A DNA stretch of 15,417 nucleotides from the NCBI GenBank assembly GCA_021604825.1, contig BQJS01000113.1, forward strand, positions 1-15,417. The letters run 5' to 3'. Below, in pieces: positions 6,152-13,817 of this stretch (its first letter is position 1; each line of letters starts with the position of its first letter). Under the pieces are notes generated by a model, which saw only the letters and a list, made by a program, of their open reading frames with translations, was not told the DNA's origin and did not search any database. A program made the translations under genes and the position numbers. Source of the stretch: Phycisphaerae bacterium (GTDB lineage Bacteria > Planctomycetota > Phycisphaerae > UBA1845).

Positions 6152-7996
6152 CTATTGCCCACTTTGCTTGCGGATGATCTGATCGAAGCTTCGGACCATC
6201 GATAAGTACCACGAGTAGACCACGACCGAATGCAGCGCGACGAAAACCGCAGTGCCGATCAAGGCGTTGAGACGAATCGCTCCGATCTTGCTCGCGTATT
6301 CGTTTGGGCTTTCTAGCATCGGAACGGGATCAATCAACCCAAGAATCATCGTAAACGGTGTCGCCGGCGCGAGTGCTGAACCCAGCGTTCCCGAACTTCC
6401 GACGATCGCTATCCAAAACGAGAATAACGCCGCGTTGGCAACCAGCAGCACCGCGACCGCGATCAGAACTGCTCGTACGGTCTTGCGCTGCTTCAATGAG
6501 AAATGTAGCCCCAGCATGCAGGCGTAGGCACTGAAAACGATTAGCGAAGCACCCACTTCGATGGACGTTTCGATGTGAATGGCGCTTTCTGGCGGTGCTC
6601 GAAAAAGATCCACGATGGCAAATACCAACAGGCTGACGATGGGCACGAGAATCAGCGGGATCACAGAACTCACCAACCCGCGAAGCTTTCCCCAAATCAG
6701 ATAGCGGCTGCTGATGGGCGTGGTCAACGTGATGTCGAGCGTCTTGGTTTCCTTGTCCTTGGTGAGTGAAGATGCGGCCGTGTTGACCGCGATGAGCAGT
6801 ACGATTGCGAACTCGATCGCCACCAGATTCGCGACCCATTGGCGGGTGACCCCTGCGGTATAGACCGTGCCTTGCTTGAGATACAGATACATCAACACCG
6901 CAAACCCGATGAACCCGCCAGCCATCACGCCATAGCGCCCGATACCGCGGCTCATCGCCGACGCGCGGGTGACAGCCTCTCGCCACGCGATGGGATTGCC
7001 CCACACCTGATGTGGTTTACGGGTGCGGTCGCCCGACTTTCCGCTTCGAAACAAGTTGCCCAAACGCGATAGCAGACTGCTTTCGCCTTCCTTCGCCCCG
7101 CGCCGAACGAACAGCATGCTTAGCACGATGAGGCAGACGCTGAGCGTTAGGGTCATGGCGATATACATCGTCTGCGGATACGCGGCGAGGTATTGCTTCA
7201 GCACGCCGTACTCGGCGACGGCGGCGATGTCCGGGGCTACGACGCGGTTTAAGGTGACGTCGAGGGCCATGAACGGATGGAATGCAGCCAGCCAACTGAG
7301 TTGTTCGCCCGTGACCGGATTGGCGGGCGCTTCGGCGATGCGAAACTGCGTGGCGTACGTTCCGACGGCGTAGACCGCCGCCAGATACAAAGCGATTGCA
7401 AAAAAGAATGAGAAAATTGTTCGACGCGTGCCCACGCGGATCATGCTGATGGCGATGGCCAGCGATCCGGTCAGGACCGCCGTCGATCCTGCGATCGAAA
7501 AACTCATGACGATCTGGTCGGTCGTCACCCCGCCATAAATCATGGTGGAAAAGAAAATCGGCAAGCCCGCAAGCAGAAGCACGATCACGAAATACAACCG
7601 ACTCAACAGTGAACCGATAACGATCTGCGCATTGGAGAGCGGCGTGGATAGCAAAATGTTAAACGTTTGCGAGTCACGCTCTTGCGTAATAGCACCAGCC
7701 GTAAACACCGGGGCGAGAAAACACATCAGCGCGAGCTGCGTGATCGACGCCACCATGAATGTGACGGAAGCGCCTTTGGCGAGGTCAGCGAGTGAGCCCG
7801 ATCCCGAGGAACTGCGAGTCAAAAGCATGACCATGACGACCGCGAACAAGACAGCCAAATATCCAAAACGAAGCCACAGATGTCGCGTACGTCTGGACAT
7901 AGCATAAACCACGCGCACGAGGATCGGGTTGGCTGGCAACAGGTACCAGAACCAAGCGAGCAATCGTGATGAAAGTGGTGTGGCAACGGCGGACAT
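6152..7996 (-). CDS. ABC-2-type transporter permease, tandem two-domain form
   Basis: This is the inner-membrane permease of the ABC transporter encoded just upstream. The 614-residue protein has roughly 12 hydrophobic segments in two similar halves. Each half begins with an Asn-Pro-Ile motif followed by basic residues (about 23-48 and 334-360). Each also contains the ABC-2 cytoplasmic signature: ITQERDSQTFNILLSTPLS at 103-121 and LTKDKETKTLDITLTTPIS at 411-429. A charged cytoplasmic linker (about 298-333) joins the halves. One polypeptide may thus supply both permease subunits to pair with an ATPase dimer. The substrate is not predictable; relatives export polysaccharides, drugs, lipids or serve in gliding-type systems. 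ATG 7996 lies 33 bp after the ATPase stop codon, with a weak AAAGG upstream. It is the last gene of a three-gene operon and ends near a paired-hairpin repeat. Confidence 0.9.
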   Translation of the reverse strand: MSAVATPLSSRLLAWFWYLLPANPILVRVVYAMSRRTRHLWLRFGYLAVLFAVVMVMLLTRSSSGSGSLADLAKGASVTFMVASITQLALMCFLAPVFTAGAITQERDSQTFNILLSTPLSNAQIVIGSLLSRLYFVIVLLLAGLPIFFSTMIYGGVTTDQIVMSFSIAGSTAVLTGSLAIAISMIRVGTRRTIFSFFFAIALYLAAVYAVGTYATQFRIAEAPANPVTGEQLSWLAAFHPFMALDVTLNRVVAPDIAAVAEYGVLKQYLAAYPQTMYIAMTLTLSVCLIVLSMLFVRRGAKEGESSLLSRLGNLFRSGKSGDRTRKPHQVWGNPIAWREAVTRASAMSRGIGRYGVMAGGFIGFAVLMYLYLKQGTVYTAGVTRQWVANLVAIEFAIVLLIAVNTAASSLTKDKETKTLDITLTTPISSRYLIWGKLRGLVSSVIPLILVPIVSLLVFAIVDLFRAPPESAIHIETSIEVGASLIVFSAYACMLGLHFSLKQRKTVRAVLIAVAVLLVANAALFSFWIAIVGSSGTLGSALAPATPFTMILGLIDPVPMLESPNEYASKIGAIRLNALIGTAVFVALHSVVVYSWYLSMVRSFDQIIRKQSGQ

Positions 7997-8029
7997 TGGG
8001 GCCTTTGGAATTATTAGAAGACTACTGGT

Positions 8030-8959
8030 TTAAGAAACGATTCCTTTGGTCAAACGCATGAATGCGGTTTCGAGGTTGACTTCTTCTTCTTTGATCTCGC
8101 GGATGCGGAAGTTGTTCTTGAGCAGGGTCGCTGCGATGGCTGAGAAATCATGCGTTTGATCCTTGAGCGACACGACGATGCGGCCGTTGTCATGTGCAAC
8201 TTCGCTGACCCCGTTGAGTTTTTCCAGCAATGTAGCGGCTAAGTCCTGCTGTTCGGTCACGCGTATATGAATTTTGGTGCCGACTCGGGCCCGGGCGATG
8301 ATGTCGTCGATCGGTCCGTGGAAAAGAAGCTTGCCCTTTTCGATCACACCGATGGTTGTACATAACTCGGCTAACTCGTGAAGAATGTGGGAGCTGATGA
8401 TGATAGTCTTGCCCATCTTGCGGAGTTCTTTGAGCAACTCGCGGATTTCGATTCGGGCGCGGGGATCGAGACCACTGGCCGGCTCGTCGAGCAGAAGAAC
8501 TTTCGGATCGTGCAGCAACACGCGGGCCACGCTGAGACGCTGCTGCATGCCGCGCGACAATGAATCGACCATGGCGTCCTGCTTGTAGACGAGATCGGTC
8601 AGCTCGAGCACATCGTTGACCACCCGCGTTCGCTGTTTGCCGGTGATGTTGTATGCCGACGCGAAGAACTCCAGGTATTCCTGCACGACCATGTCCTCAT
8701 ATGCACCGAAGAAGTCCGGCACGTATCCGATCAACGGACGAATCTGTCGCGACTCATAGCCGACCACACGGCCACAGACTCGCGCTTCGCCCCAGGTCGG
8801 TTGCAGCAGCGTGGCGAGGATTTTGATCGTCGTGGTTTTGCCAGCCCCGTTGGGGCCGATGTACCCGAAGCACTCGCCATCATCGATGTTGAGCTTAAGG
8901 TTATCGAGCGCGACGAGTTTGCCGTAGCGCTTGGTCAGATTAATCGTTTCGATAATCAC
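8030..8959 (-). CDS. ABC transporter ATP-binding protein
   Basis: This 309-residue protein is the nucleotide-binding subunit that powers the permease encoded next. It has a complete ATPase core: Walker A GPNGAGKTT at 35-43, signature LSRGMQQRL at 134-142, Walker B VLLLDE at 154-159, D-loop SGLD at 162-165 and switch His191 in ISSHILHE. The Q-loop region reads IGYVPDFFGAYEDM, with Asp in place of the usual Gln; this is a frequent variant in the CcmA/NatA/DrrA-like group that partners ABC-2 permeases. After residue 220 a C-terminal domain of about 90 residues, common in this group, ends in LETAFMRLT. Translation starts at GTG 8959; AAGGA lies about 10 nt upstream. It is the middle gene of the operon, 40 bp after the large membrane protein gene. 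Export is the likely direction, but the substrate is unknown. Confidence 0.96.
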   Translation of the reverse strand: MIIETINLTKRYGKLVALDNLKLNIDDGECFGYIGPNGAGKTTTIKILATLLQPTWGEARVCGRVVGYESRQIRPLIGYVPDFFGAYEDMVVQEYLEFFASAYNITGKQRTRVVNDVLELTDLVYKQDAMVDSLSRGMQQRLSVARVLLHDPKVLLLDEPASGLDPRARIEIRELLKELRKMGKTIIISSHILHELAELCTTIGVIEKGKLLFHGPIDDIIARARVGTKIHIRVTEQQDLAATLLEKLNGVSEVAHDNGRIVVSLKDQTHDFSAIAATLLKNNFRIREIKEEEVNLETAFMRLTKGIVS

Positions 8960-8999
8960 AAATCAGTTTTCCTTGCGTGATCCATCGTGGACATTGTTG

Positions 9000-11396
9000 T
9001 CATTGAACTTCCACGGGTACGACGATTCGAAATACGGTCCAGGCTCTTTTGGGCTCGATCGTTTCGTACGAACCCGATCCACTTCGGGTGGCCAATCGAA
9101 TCGGGCCGGCGTCTTTGGCAAATCCGATGAAAATTGCCGATCGGCTGGAAAGCAAATGGCTCATATCGAGTTGGCGACACCGATTGCGTGAAAAAATCGG
9201 GTAACCCGAAATGGAACCTTTTCGAAAACTCGTCGGGTCAATATCGGAAACCACGGTCGAAAGTAAAACCGCGTTCTCGTATCGATTCAAGTCGAAGCGC
9301 TGTTTGGCGGACTCTTGTCCGAACCGATTGGTTTCAACGCTGGCCGCGGGCAGACGACCCCATCGCGTTTGCGTGCTTTGAAGGCTGCGACCTTTGCGCT
9401 TTTCCTGCGAGAGCAATTCGCCGAAATCATTTTTGTAAATGTGCGAGAAGAGGTTGAGCCGCTCACCGTCGGCGAGTTTTCCGAGTGGTATCGTGCGTAG
9501 TTCGTCAATCTCGCCGCGTTGTTGAACCAGGTCGAAAAATTTCTGCGGTTCATAGAGATCGCGCGGCGCGAAGATCAGATAGCATTTCTCCAAGTCCACA
9601 CCCAGATTGTTTTCGATCCAACTGCCGTCGGTGATAATCGTTTCGCTGTCGAACGATCCCGTCTCGTCATCGGTGAGCATTTCCCGTTCCGTTGACTTAA
9701 CGGATGCGATGATCGAGCCCGGTAGCGAACCGTGCCAGCGGCCTTCGAGTTGCTTGAGCGTGGCACGCAACAGAATGTCGCGGATCTCTGCCGTCGCCGG
9801 TTTGATTCGATAGCGGGCTGGGTCGGTAAACGACGCATCCTCCAAACCAAGTTGGGAACTGGTCAGCATGGGTTGAAGCACGCACGATGACGGACCGGGT
9901 TCGTCGGACAACAGCAGGTCTTCGGGCAACCAAACGTCGAGGATGTTTTTGGTGCTGGCCGTCAGTCCGAAATAGGCGGTGCCGTGCGCCTGTACCGAGT
10001 TGGCTGTGCCATCCACGATGCTTAATTGATGCAGCGAACGACCAATTCCGTGAACACTTTGGACGCCGACGATACTCAGAACGCTCGCACCGCCACCCAC
10101 CAGCGCCAATGCCGTCCAGCTGTGCTTGAGCATCTTGCGGGTATGCAACAATCGCCACACACCGAACGTAGCCACGAGCACATAGAGCATGCAGAACAGA
10201 ATCGCGACGGCCAGCCTCGCGCCACTGACGCCATGAAACCCGACGACGCGGTCAAGGTCACGGAATAAGTCGACATAGTCGGCCCCTACCTCACTGCTGA
10301 TCGGATTGCGGCGCAATTCGAGGACGCGCTTGAAGAATTCGGTGGGACGAATCGAAGAGTCTCCGAGCAAATCGTGAATTGCCGCGGGAAGGAAGACGAC
10401 GGTGCCCCGATCGACGCGCCGCTTGGCGAGAATCACGCCGCCCAGCGATTTCTCGGTCAGCATGGTAGTTACCGTTGGATCGGATATCGGTTCGCATCTG
10501 GTGACTGTGAATGCCTGGGGGTAGTCGGCATCATTGTTGCGCAACTTCATCAATTCGGAGCGCACCTTCGGCAGATGTGCCGTTGTCAGGTTCTCGCCCA
10601 CGCGCGCCGGAAGCAGCGGGCCAATGTGCGTGGATTGAGCAAGCGTGCTTGACGTTCTCGCAGCCGCCAATACCAACGTGCCGCCGTGCTTGACCCATTC
10701 GACTAGCGCTTGTTCTTGTTGTTCGGTGATTGTCGTGGTGTCGGCATCATCCCAAACGACGCAATCGATGGCGTCCAATCCAAACCACTTGTTGGGCAAG
10801 CCGGCTGGTGAGAGGTGGGCGATCCGAATCTCGCGATCGAACATGCCAAAATTGTCGGTGCTTCGCAGATCGCGGATGCGGCCCATCGTTCGATCGGACA
10901 CGTCCAGGATGAGAAACTGATCGTCGTTGACGAATTCGGGTTCGACGGGTGGCTGCATCGCCGAGACCAGCGATGGCCCGGAAATCACTTTCACCAGTTT
11001 GCCCGGATCGTCTTCGTCTTCGGTGGCAAACAATTCAACGTAGAAATTTTGATTCTTGGAAGTCGGCTTGTTGGCGACGGTGTACATCCAATAGCGCTGC
11101 TGTTCGCCGCCGTCGGCAAAAAGATGTACGGGGACGCTATCGACATAAACGTCGCCATCGCGATCATACTGGCGAAGTCGCAACTCGCCGTCGAAGGAGG
11201 ATTGCCCTTGCAGACGCAGATCGACGAGGACCGGCGTCCAGGCACCGTGGCGTACGGCTGACCCGCTCTCGCTGGCGATCGGATATCCGACGCGAAGAAT
11301 GTCACCGACGATTTCCGCAGACACCTTGCCGGGACAAAATGCCAATGCCGGTAAAATCAGCAGCATCAGGCGGTTGATTTGAGGTGACGGTTTCAT
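9000..11396 (-). CDS. Large exported membrane protein with GATase-like domain, ABC operon partner
   Basis: No named family is recognised. The 798-residue product starts with a signal peptide (hydrophobic LMLLILPALAF, then Val-Ser-Ala at 25-27 as a likely cleavage site). Residues about 28-140 look beta-rich, with alternating hydrophobic and polar residues. Residues about 160-345 resemble the class I glutamine-amidotransferase-like fold found in many non-enzymatic membrane proteins: FLILDVSD, then AIDCVVWDDAD, then LVEWVKHGGTLVLAA. No catalytic Cys-His-Glu triad is obvious. Two transmembrane helices follow at about 394-417 and 427-447, joined by a basic loop (LLHTRKMLKHS), which puts the loop inside and both large domains outside. 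The C-terminal 350 residues are a mixed alpha/beta envelope domain. It is the first gene of the operon with the ATPase and double permease, so it probably acts as receptor, scaffold or substrate-handling subunit. ATG 11396 lacks a clear ribosome-binding site. Confidence 0.82.
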   Translation of the reverse strand: MKPSPQINRLMLLILPALAFCPGKVSAEIVGDILRVGYPIASESGSAVRHGAWTPVLVDLRLQGQSSFDGELRLRQYDRDGDVYVDSVPVHLFADGGEQQRYWMYTVANKPTSKNQNFYVELFATEDEDDPGKLVKVISGPSLVSAMQPPVEPEFVNDDQFLILDVSDRTMGRIRDLRSTDNFGMFDREIRIAHLSPAGLPNKWFGLDAIDCVVWDDADTTTITEQQEQALVEWVKHGGTLVLAAARTSSTLAQSTHIGPLLPARVGENLTTAHLPKVRSELMKLRNNDADYPQAFTVTRCEPISDPTVTTMLTEKSLGGVILAKRRVDRGTVVFLPAAIHDLLGDSSIRPTEFFKRVLELRRNPISSEVGADYVDLFRDLDRVVGFHGVSGARLAVAILFCMLYVLVATFGVWRLLHTRKMLKHSWTALALVGGGASVLSIVGVQSVHGIGRSLHQLSIVDGTANSVQAHGTAYFGLTASTKNILDVWLPEDLLLSDEPGPSSCVLQPMLTSSQLGLEDASFTDPARYRIKPATAEIRDILLRATLKQLEGRWHGSLPGSIIASVKSTEREMLTDDETGSFDSETIITDGSWIENNLGVDLEKCYLIFAPRDLYEPQKFFDLVQQRGEIDELRTIPLGKLADGERLNLFSHIYKNDFGELLSQEKRKGRSLQSTQTRWGRLPAASVETNRFGQESAKQRFDLNRYENAVLLSTVVSDIDPTSFRKGSISGYPIFSRNRCRQLDMSHLLSSRSAIFIGFAKDAGPIRLATRSGSGSYETIEPKRAWTVFRIVVPVEVQ

Positions 11397-11461
11397 GCGG
11401 TTGTACCAAAATGCATTAAGGGCCCGAAGGTACTACCCATCCGGATTGAAGATGTCGCAGA

Positions 11462-11490
11462 ATTCTATCTTCGCAAGAGGTTCCAAACAA
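11462..11490 (-). promoter_or_regulatory. candidate sigma-70-type promoter for the ABC operon
   Basis: Read on the minus strand, TTGTTT (11490-11485) and TAGAAT (11467-11462) are 17 bp apart. The -10 box matches five of six consensus positions and the -35 box three. It lies 66 bp before the start codon of the large membrane protein gene. Support is by pattern only. Confidence 0.35.
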
Positions 11491-11641
11491 CCAGTCCATG
11501 ACCCCAGTTGACTGTTGTGGACAACTTTGCACCACTACAAAATCGGCTCAAGTTTAGAGTCAGAGTCACTTGATCGCTGAACATTGGCTCGTCGGGCGAT
11601 GCTCTCAGGAAGATATACCCGAGCGGAATGCGGTTCGTTCG

Positions 11642-11670
11642 CGCTGAATTTCAAAATCGCTGAATTTCAA
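11642..11670. repeat. 13-bp direct repeat, 16-bp period
   Basis: CGCTGAATTTCAA occurs at 11642-11654 and again at 11658-11670, separated by AAT. The copies lie 29-57 bp upstream of the DMT transporter ATG. A period of 16 bp could be a duplicated regulator half-site or a slippage duplication. Confidence 0.7.
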
Positions 11671-11698
11671 GAAGCCTAACTCTCGAAAAGGTCGTCGA

Positions 11699-12613
11699 AT
11701 GTCTCGTTCATTGTTCCTGCTGGCTGGTTACATGCTGATCGGTGGACTGACGCCAGTGTTCGGCAAGTGGGCGGTTGCGGAAATTCCTTGGGGCATTCTG
11801 GCGTGGTTTCGTTTTGGGATTGCGGGGAGCTTGCTCGCGCTGACGTTGCGCATTCGTGGGCGATCGCTTCCGCTGACGCGGAGGAATCTCAAGTCGTTTC
11901 TGGGCGTCGCGCTGCTTTGCGTGCCGCTGAATCAGTTGAGCTTCCTGGTCGGTTTGAAATACGCCAATGCCAGCCATGCCGGGATTTTCTACGCCATGAA
12001 TCCGGTGTTGGTTTTCTGGGGTGGCTTGTTGCTTGGTCAAACCGTGTTTCGATTGGAATTGTTCTGGGCGTCGATGCTTTCGTTCGCGGGTGCGGCGCTG
12101 GTGACACTTTCAACGGGCGAGGGCGGTGGCTGGTCCTTTGATCCAAAGATGCTCTTTGGCGACGGACTGCTGCTGGTGGCGATCATCACGTGGTCTACGT
12201 TTAGCCTGCTGAGCAAACCGCTGATCGAAAGGCACGGACCGCTCGCAACCCTCGCTTCGGTGTTTCTTTTGGGGACGCTCTTGCAGACGCCATTTGCGGT
12301 TTGGGATGGCCTGCATCATCTCGCGTCGATGTCGATTTCCAAGAGCGGGATTCTCGGGTTTTGCTATCTCACGCTGATCACCAGTTACGTAAACTACATG
12401 CTTTGGTACGTCGTGATCGCACGCCATGAATTGACCAAAACAAGCGTTCTGGTCAATGCCAACTTTCTGATCACGATCTTCGCCGGTTGGATGTTTCAAG
12501 GAGACGAGGTCAATGCCCTGTTCCTAATCGGCGGCGCGTGTACACTGTTGGGGATCGTACTGGTTGTTCGCGATCGACTTGTGGTACGCGATCGATTTGT
12601 CCGCCGCACATGA
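11699..12613 (+). CDS. DMT-superfamily (EamA) transporter
   Basis: The 304-residue inner-membrane protein has about ten hydrophobic helices in two similar EamA repeats (roughly 4-135 and 150-290), the standard length and topology of the drug/metabolite transporter 10-TMS group. Family marks are FGKWAV near the end of helix 1, AWFRFGIAG in helix 2, and NASHAGIFYAMNPVLV around helices 3-4. The second half shows GDGLLLVAIITWSTFSLLSKPL and its equivalent final helices. These proteins export amino acids, nucleosides or other small metabolites; the substrate cannot be told. AAAAGG (11686-11691) lies 7 nt before the ATG. The C-terminus ends in VVRDRLVVRDRF, encoded by an 18-bp tandem duplication (12563-12598). 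The stop codon overlaps the start region of the thioesterase gene, so the two are probably co-translated. Confidence 0.92.
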   Translation: MSRSLFLLAGYMLIGGLTPVFGKWAVAEIPWGILAWFRFGIAGSLLALTLRIRGRSLPLTRRNLKSFLGVALLCVPLNQLSFLVGLKYANASHAGIFYAMNPVLVFWGGLLLGQTVFRLELFWASMLSFAGAALVTLSTGEGGGWSFDPKMLFGDGLLLVAIITWSTFSLLSKPLIERHGPLATLASVFLLGTLLQTPFAVWDGLHHLASMSISKSGILGFCYLTLITSYVNYMLWYVVIARHELTKTSVLVNANFLITIFAGWMFQGDEVNALFLIGGACTLLGIVLVVRDRLVVRDRFVRRT

Positions 12614-12614
12614 A

Positions 12615-13037
12615 ATGAAATCGAGAATCCAAATGTCGTCAGGCCCAACCAAAACGCCCAAGCCACCGCGCAACGAACCCGACATTCGCGTCGTCATGAT
12701 GCCGCGCGATACCAATGGTGAAGGCAGCATCTTCGGCGGCGTGATTCTCAGTTACATCGACCAAGCCGCCTACGTCGAAGCGCGCCGGCAGGCACCGCAC
12801 CGGTACGTCACCGTCTCAATGAAGGAAGTGGTCTTTAAGCAACCGGTGCACGTTGGCGATGTCCTCAGCCTATATGGGCAGACAACCCGCATCGGTCGCA
12901 CGTCGATGACCATCAGCGTGAAAGTGATGGCCGAGCGATTCTCAAATCCGCCAGAGATCACCCGCGTGACCGAAGCCGAAGTCGTGATGGTTGCGATCGG
13001 CGACAACTGCGAACCGCGCGAAATCGAGATGGGATAA
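12615..13037 (+). CDS. Hotdog-fold acyl-CoA thioesterase, YciA-like
   Basis: The product hydrolyses acyl-CoA thioesters to free acid and CoA in the cytoplasm. The 140-residue sequence has the YciA/BACH signature MPRDTNGEGSIFGGVILSYID at about 29-49, which aligns with MPADTNANGDIFGGWLMSQMD of E. coli YciA; Asp49 corresponds to its catalytic Asp. VTVSMKEVVFKQPVHVGDVL and the strand SMTISVKVMAE continue the hotdog sheet. One hotdog domain is present, as in hexameric bacterial enzymes. The start is uncertain. ATG 12615 lies one base after the transporter stop codon, suggesting translational coupling. ATG 12633 would remove six residues, and neither has a strong ribosome-binding site. A longer in-frame start inside the transporter gene adds residues with no family match and is rejected. 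The acyl chain preference is unknown. Confidence 0.9.
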   Translation: MKSRIQMSSGPTKTPKPPRNEPDIRVVMMPRDTNGEGSIFGGVILSYIDQAAYVEARRQAPHRYVTVSMKEVVFKQPVHVGDVLSLYGQTTRIGRTSMTISVKVMAERFSNPPEITRVTEAEVVMVAIGDNCEPREIEMG

Positions 13038-13176
13038 GAAAAGTTTCGCCCGTAAACGCACCGCAACGTCGATTCCGGGTGTGGCTGGTTGGGTCGCGTT
13101 CATAAAGTTCTTGAGATGAGCCCGCGAGGCTGAAACAATACTGGTAAGTGGTTAATTCGGTGAAGGCAATTATTGA

Positions 13177-13773
13177 ATGAGTGGTTTCGATTCAACCCGG
13201 GCAACGCTGCTGCTGCGACTCCGCGATCGGACGGACAAGCTGAGCTGGCAGGAGTTCCACGATCGCTACGGCGAGTTGCTGCTGCGTTACGCGCGGCGAC
13301 GAGGGGCCAAAGCTGAAGATGCCGAAGACATCGTGCAGGAAGTGGAGATGAGCCTGCTGTCGGCGCTCGATGGTTTTGAATACGACGCCAGCAAGGGTCG
13401 CTTCCGCGCGTACCTGAGGACAGCCGTCGTCCGGGCGATGGGTCGCAAAGCCAAAAAAGACGAACGCCAGGGCGAAAACATGGACCCCAACGCGTTCGAT
13501 TATCTTGCGGCGGTCAAAGACAGCGACAACGACGAAAAGTGGGAACAAGAATGGCGCATGCACCGCCTGCGCTGGGCACTGCGGGAAATCGCCCCCGAGT
13601 TCGAAGCCCACACACTAGAAGCCTTCAAGCTCCACGTCCTGGGCGGCAAAACAGTAGAAGAAACCGCCGAATCCCTGAACCTAAGCAAAGCCAGCGTCTA
13701 CCAAGCCAAGTCCAGAGTGCTAAAAAGAGTAAAATCCCGCCTCGACGAAGTCGATCCGGATGAGGATATGTGA
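13177..13773 (+). CDS. ECF-family RNA polymerase sigma factor (planctomycete type)
   Basis: The protein directs RNA polymerase to a dedicated set of promoters. The 198 residues contain sigma region 2 at about 27-92 (FHDRYGELLLRYARRRG, AEDIVQEV, FRAYLRTAVVRAMGRK). Region 4 at about 132-188 has the DNA-binding helix-turn-helix KTVEETAESLNLSKASVYQAK. Regions 1 and 3 are missing, as expected for ECF factors. The N-terminal pattern 'TRATLLLRLRD...WQEFHDRYGELL' is, from memory, the hallmark of a group greatly expanded in planctomycetes, often without a classic anti-sigma factor. No anti-sigma gene is visible here: the upstream neighbour is the thioesterase (139 bp away) and the downstream neighbour is a convergent M50-like protease. 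The GAAGG about 11 nt before ATG 13177 is a weak ribosome-binding site. The C-terminus is acidic (EVDPDEDM). Confidence 0.93.
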   Translation: MSGFDSTRATLLLRLRDRTDKLSWQEFHDRYGELLLRYARRRGAKAEDAEDIVQEVEMSLLSALDGFEYDASKGRFRAYLRTAVVRAMGRKAKKDERQGENMDPNAFDYLAAVKDSDNDEKWEQEWRMHRLRWALREIAPEFEAHTLEAFKLHVLGGKTVEETAESLNLSKASVYQAKSRVLKRVKSRLDEVDPDEDM

Positions 13774-13817
13774 TCGATCGACAGTTTCTCTGCGCCCACT
13801 AGAAAGTTCTACATCCG

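Larger units (their letters stand above)
11397..11698. other. divergent intergenic region (ABC operon / DMT transporter)
   Basis: No convincing gene lies here. The region holds the 5' leaders of two divergent units. Visible signals are a candidate promoter for the ABC operon (11462-11490, minus strand), a 13-bp direct repeat near the DMT start (11642-11670), and a small inverted repeat TCAAGT/ACTTGA (11548-11553 and 11568-11573) with a 14-bp spacer. The region is somewhat richer in A and T than the flanking genes, as expected of a regulatory stretch. Confidence 0.6.

Noticed and set aside
6330..7004. 224-codon minus-strand frame overlapping the permease in another frame
   Set aside because: It is an out-of-frame reading of the permease gene, rich in Arg, His and Gly, without membrane segments or family signature.
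12564..12614. Longer start for the thioesterase inside the transporter gene
   Set aside because: The added 17 residues come from the shifted reading of the tandem VVRDR coding repeat and match nothing in the family.
13192..13611. 139-codon minus-strand frame opposite the ECF sigma factor
   Set aside because: It is antisense to conserved sigma region 2 and is not a plausible anti-sigma factor: no HTH-binding or zinc motif, no TM helix with proper context.
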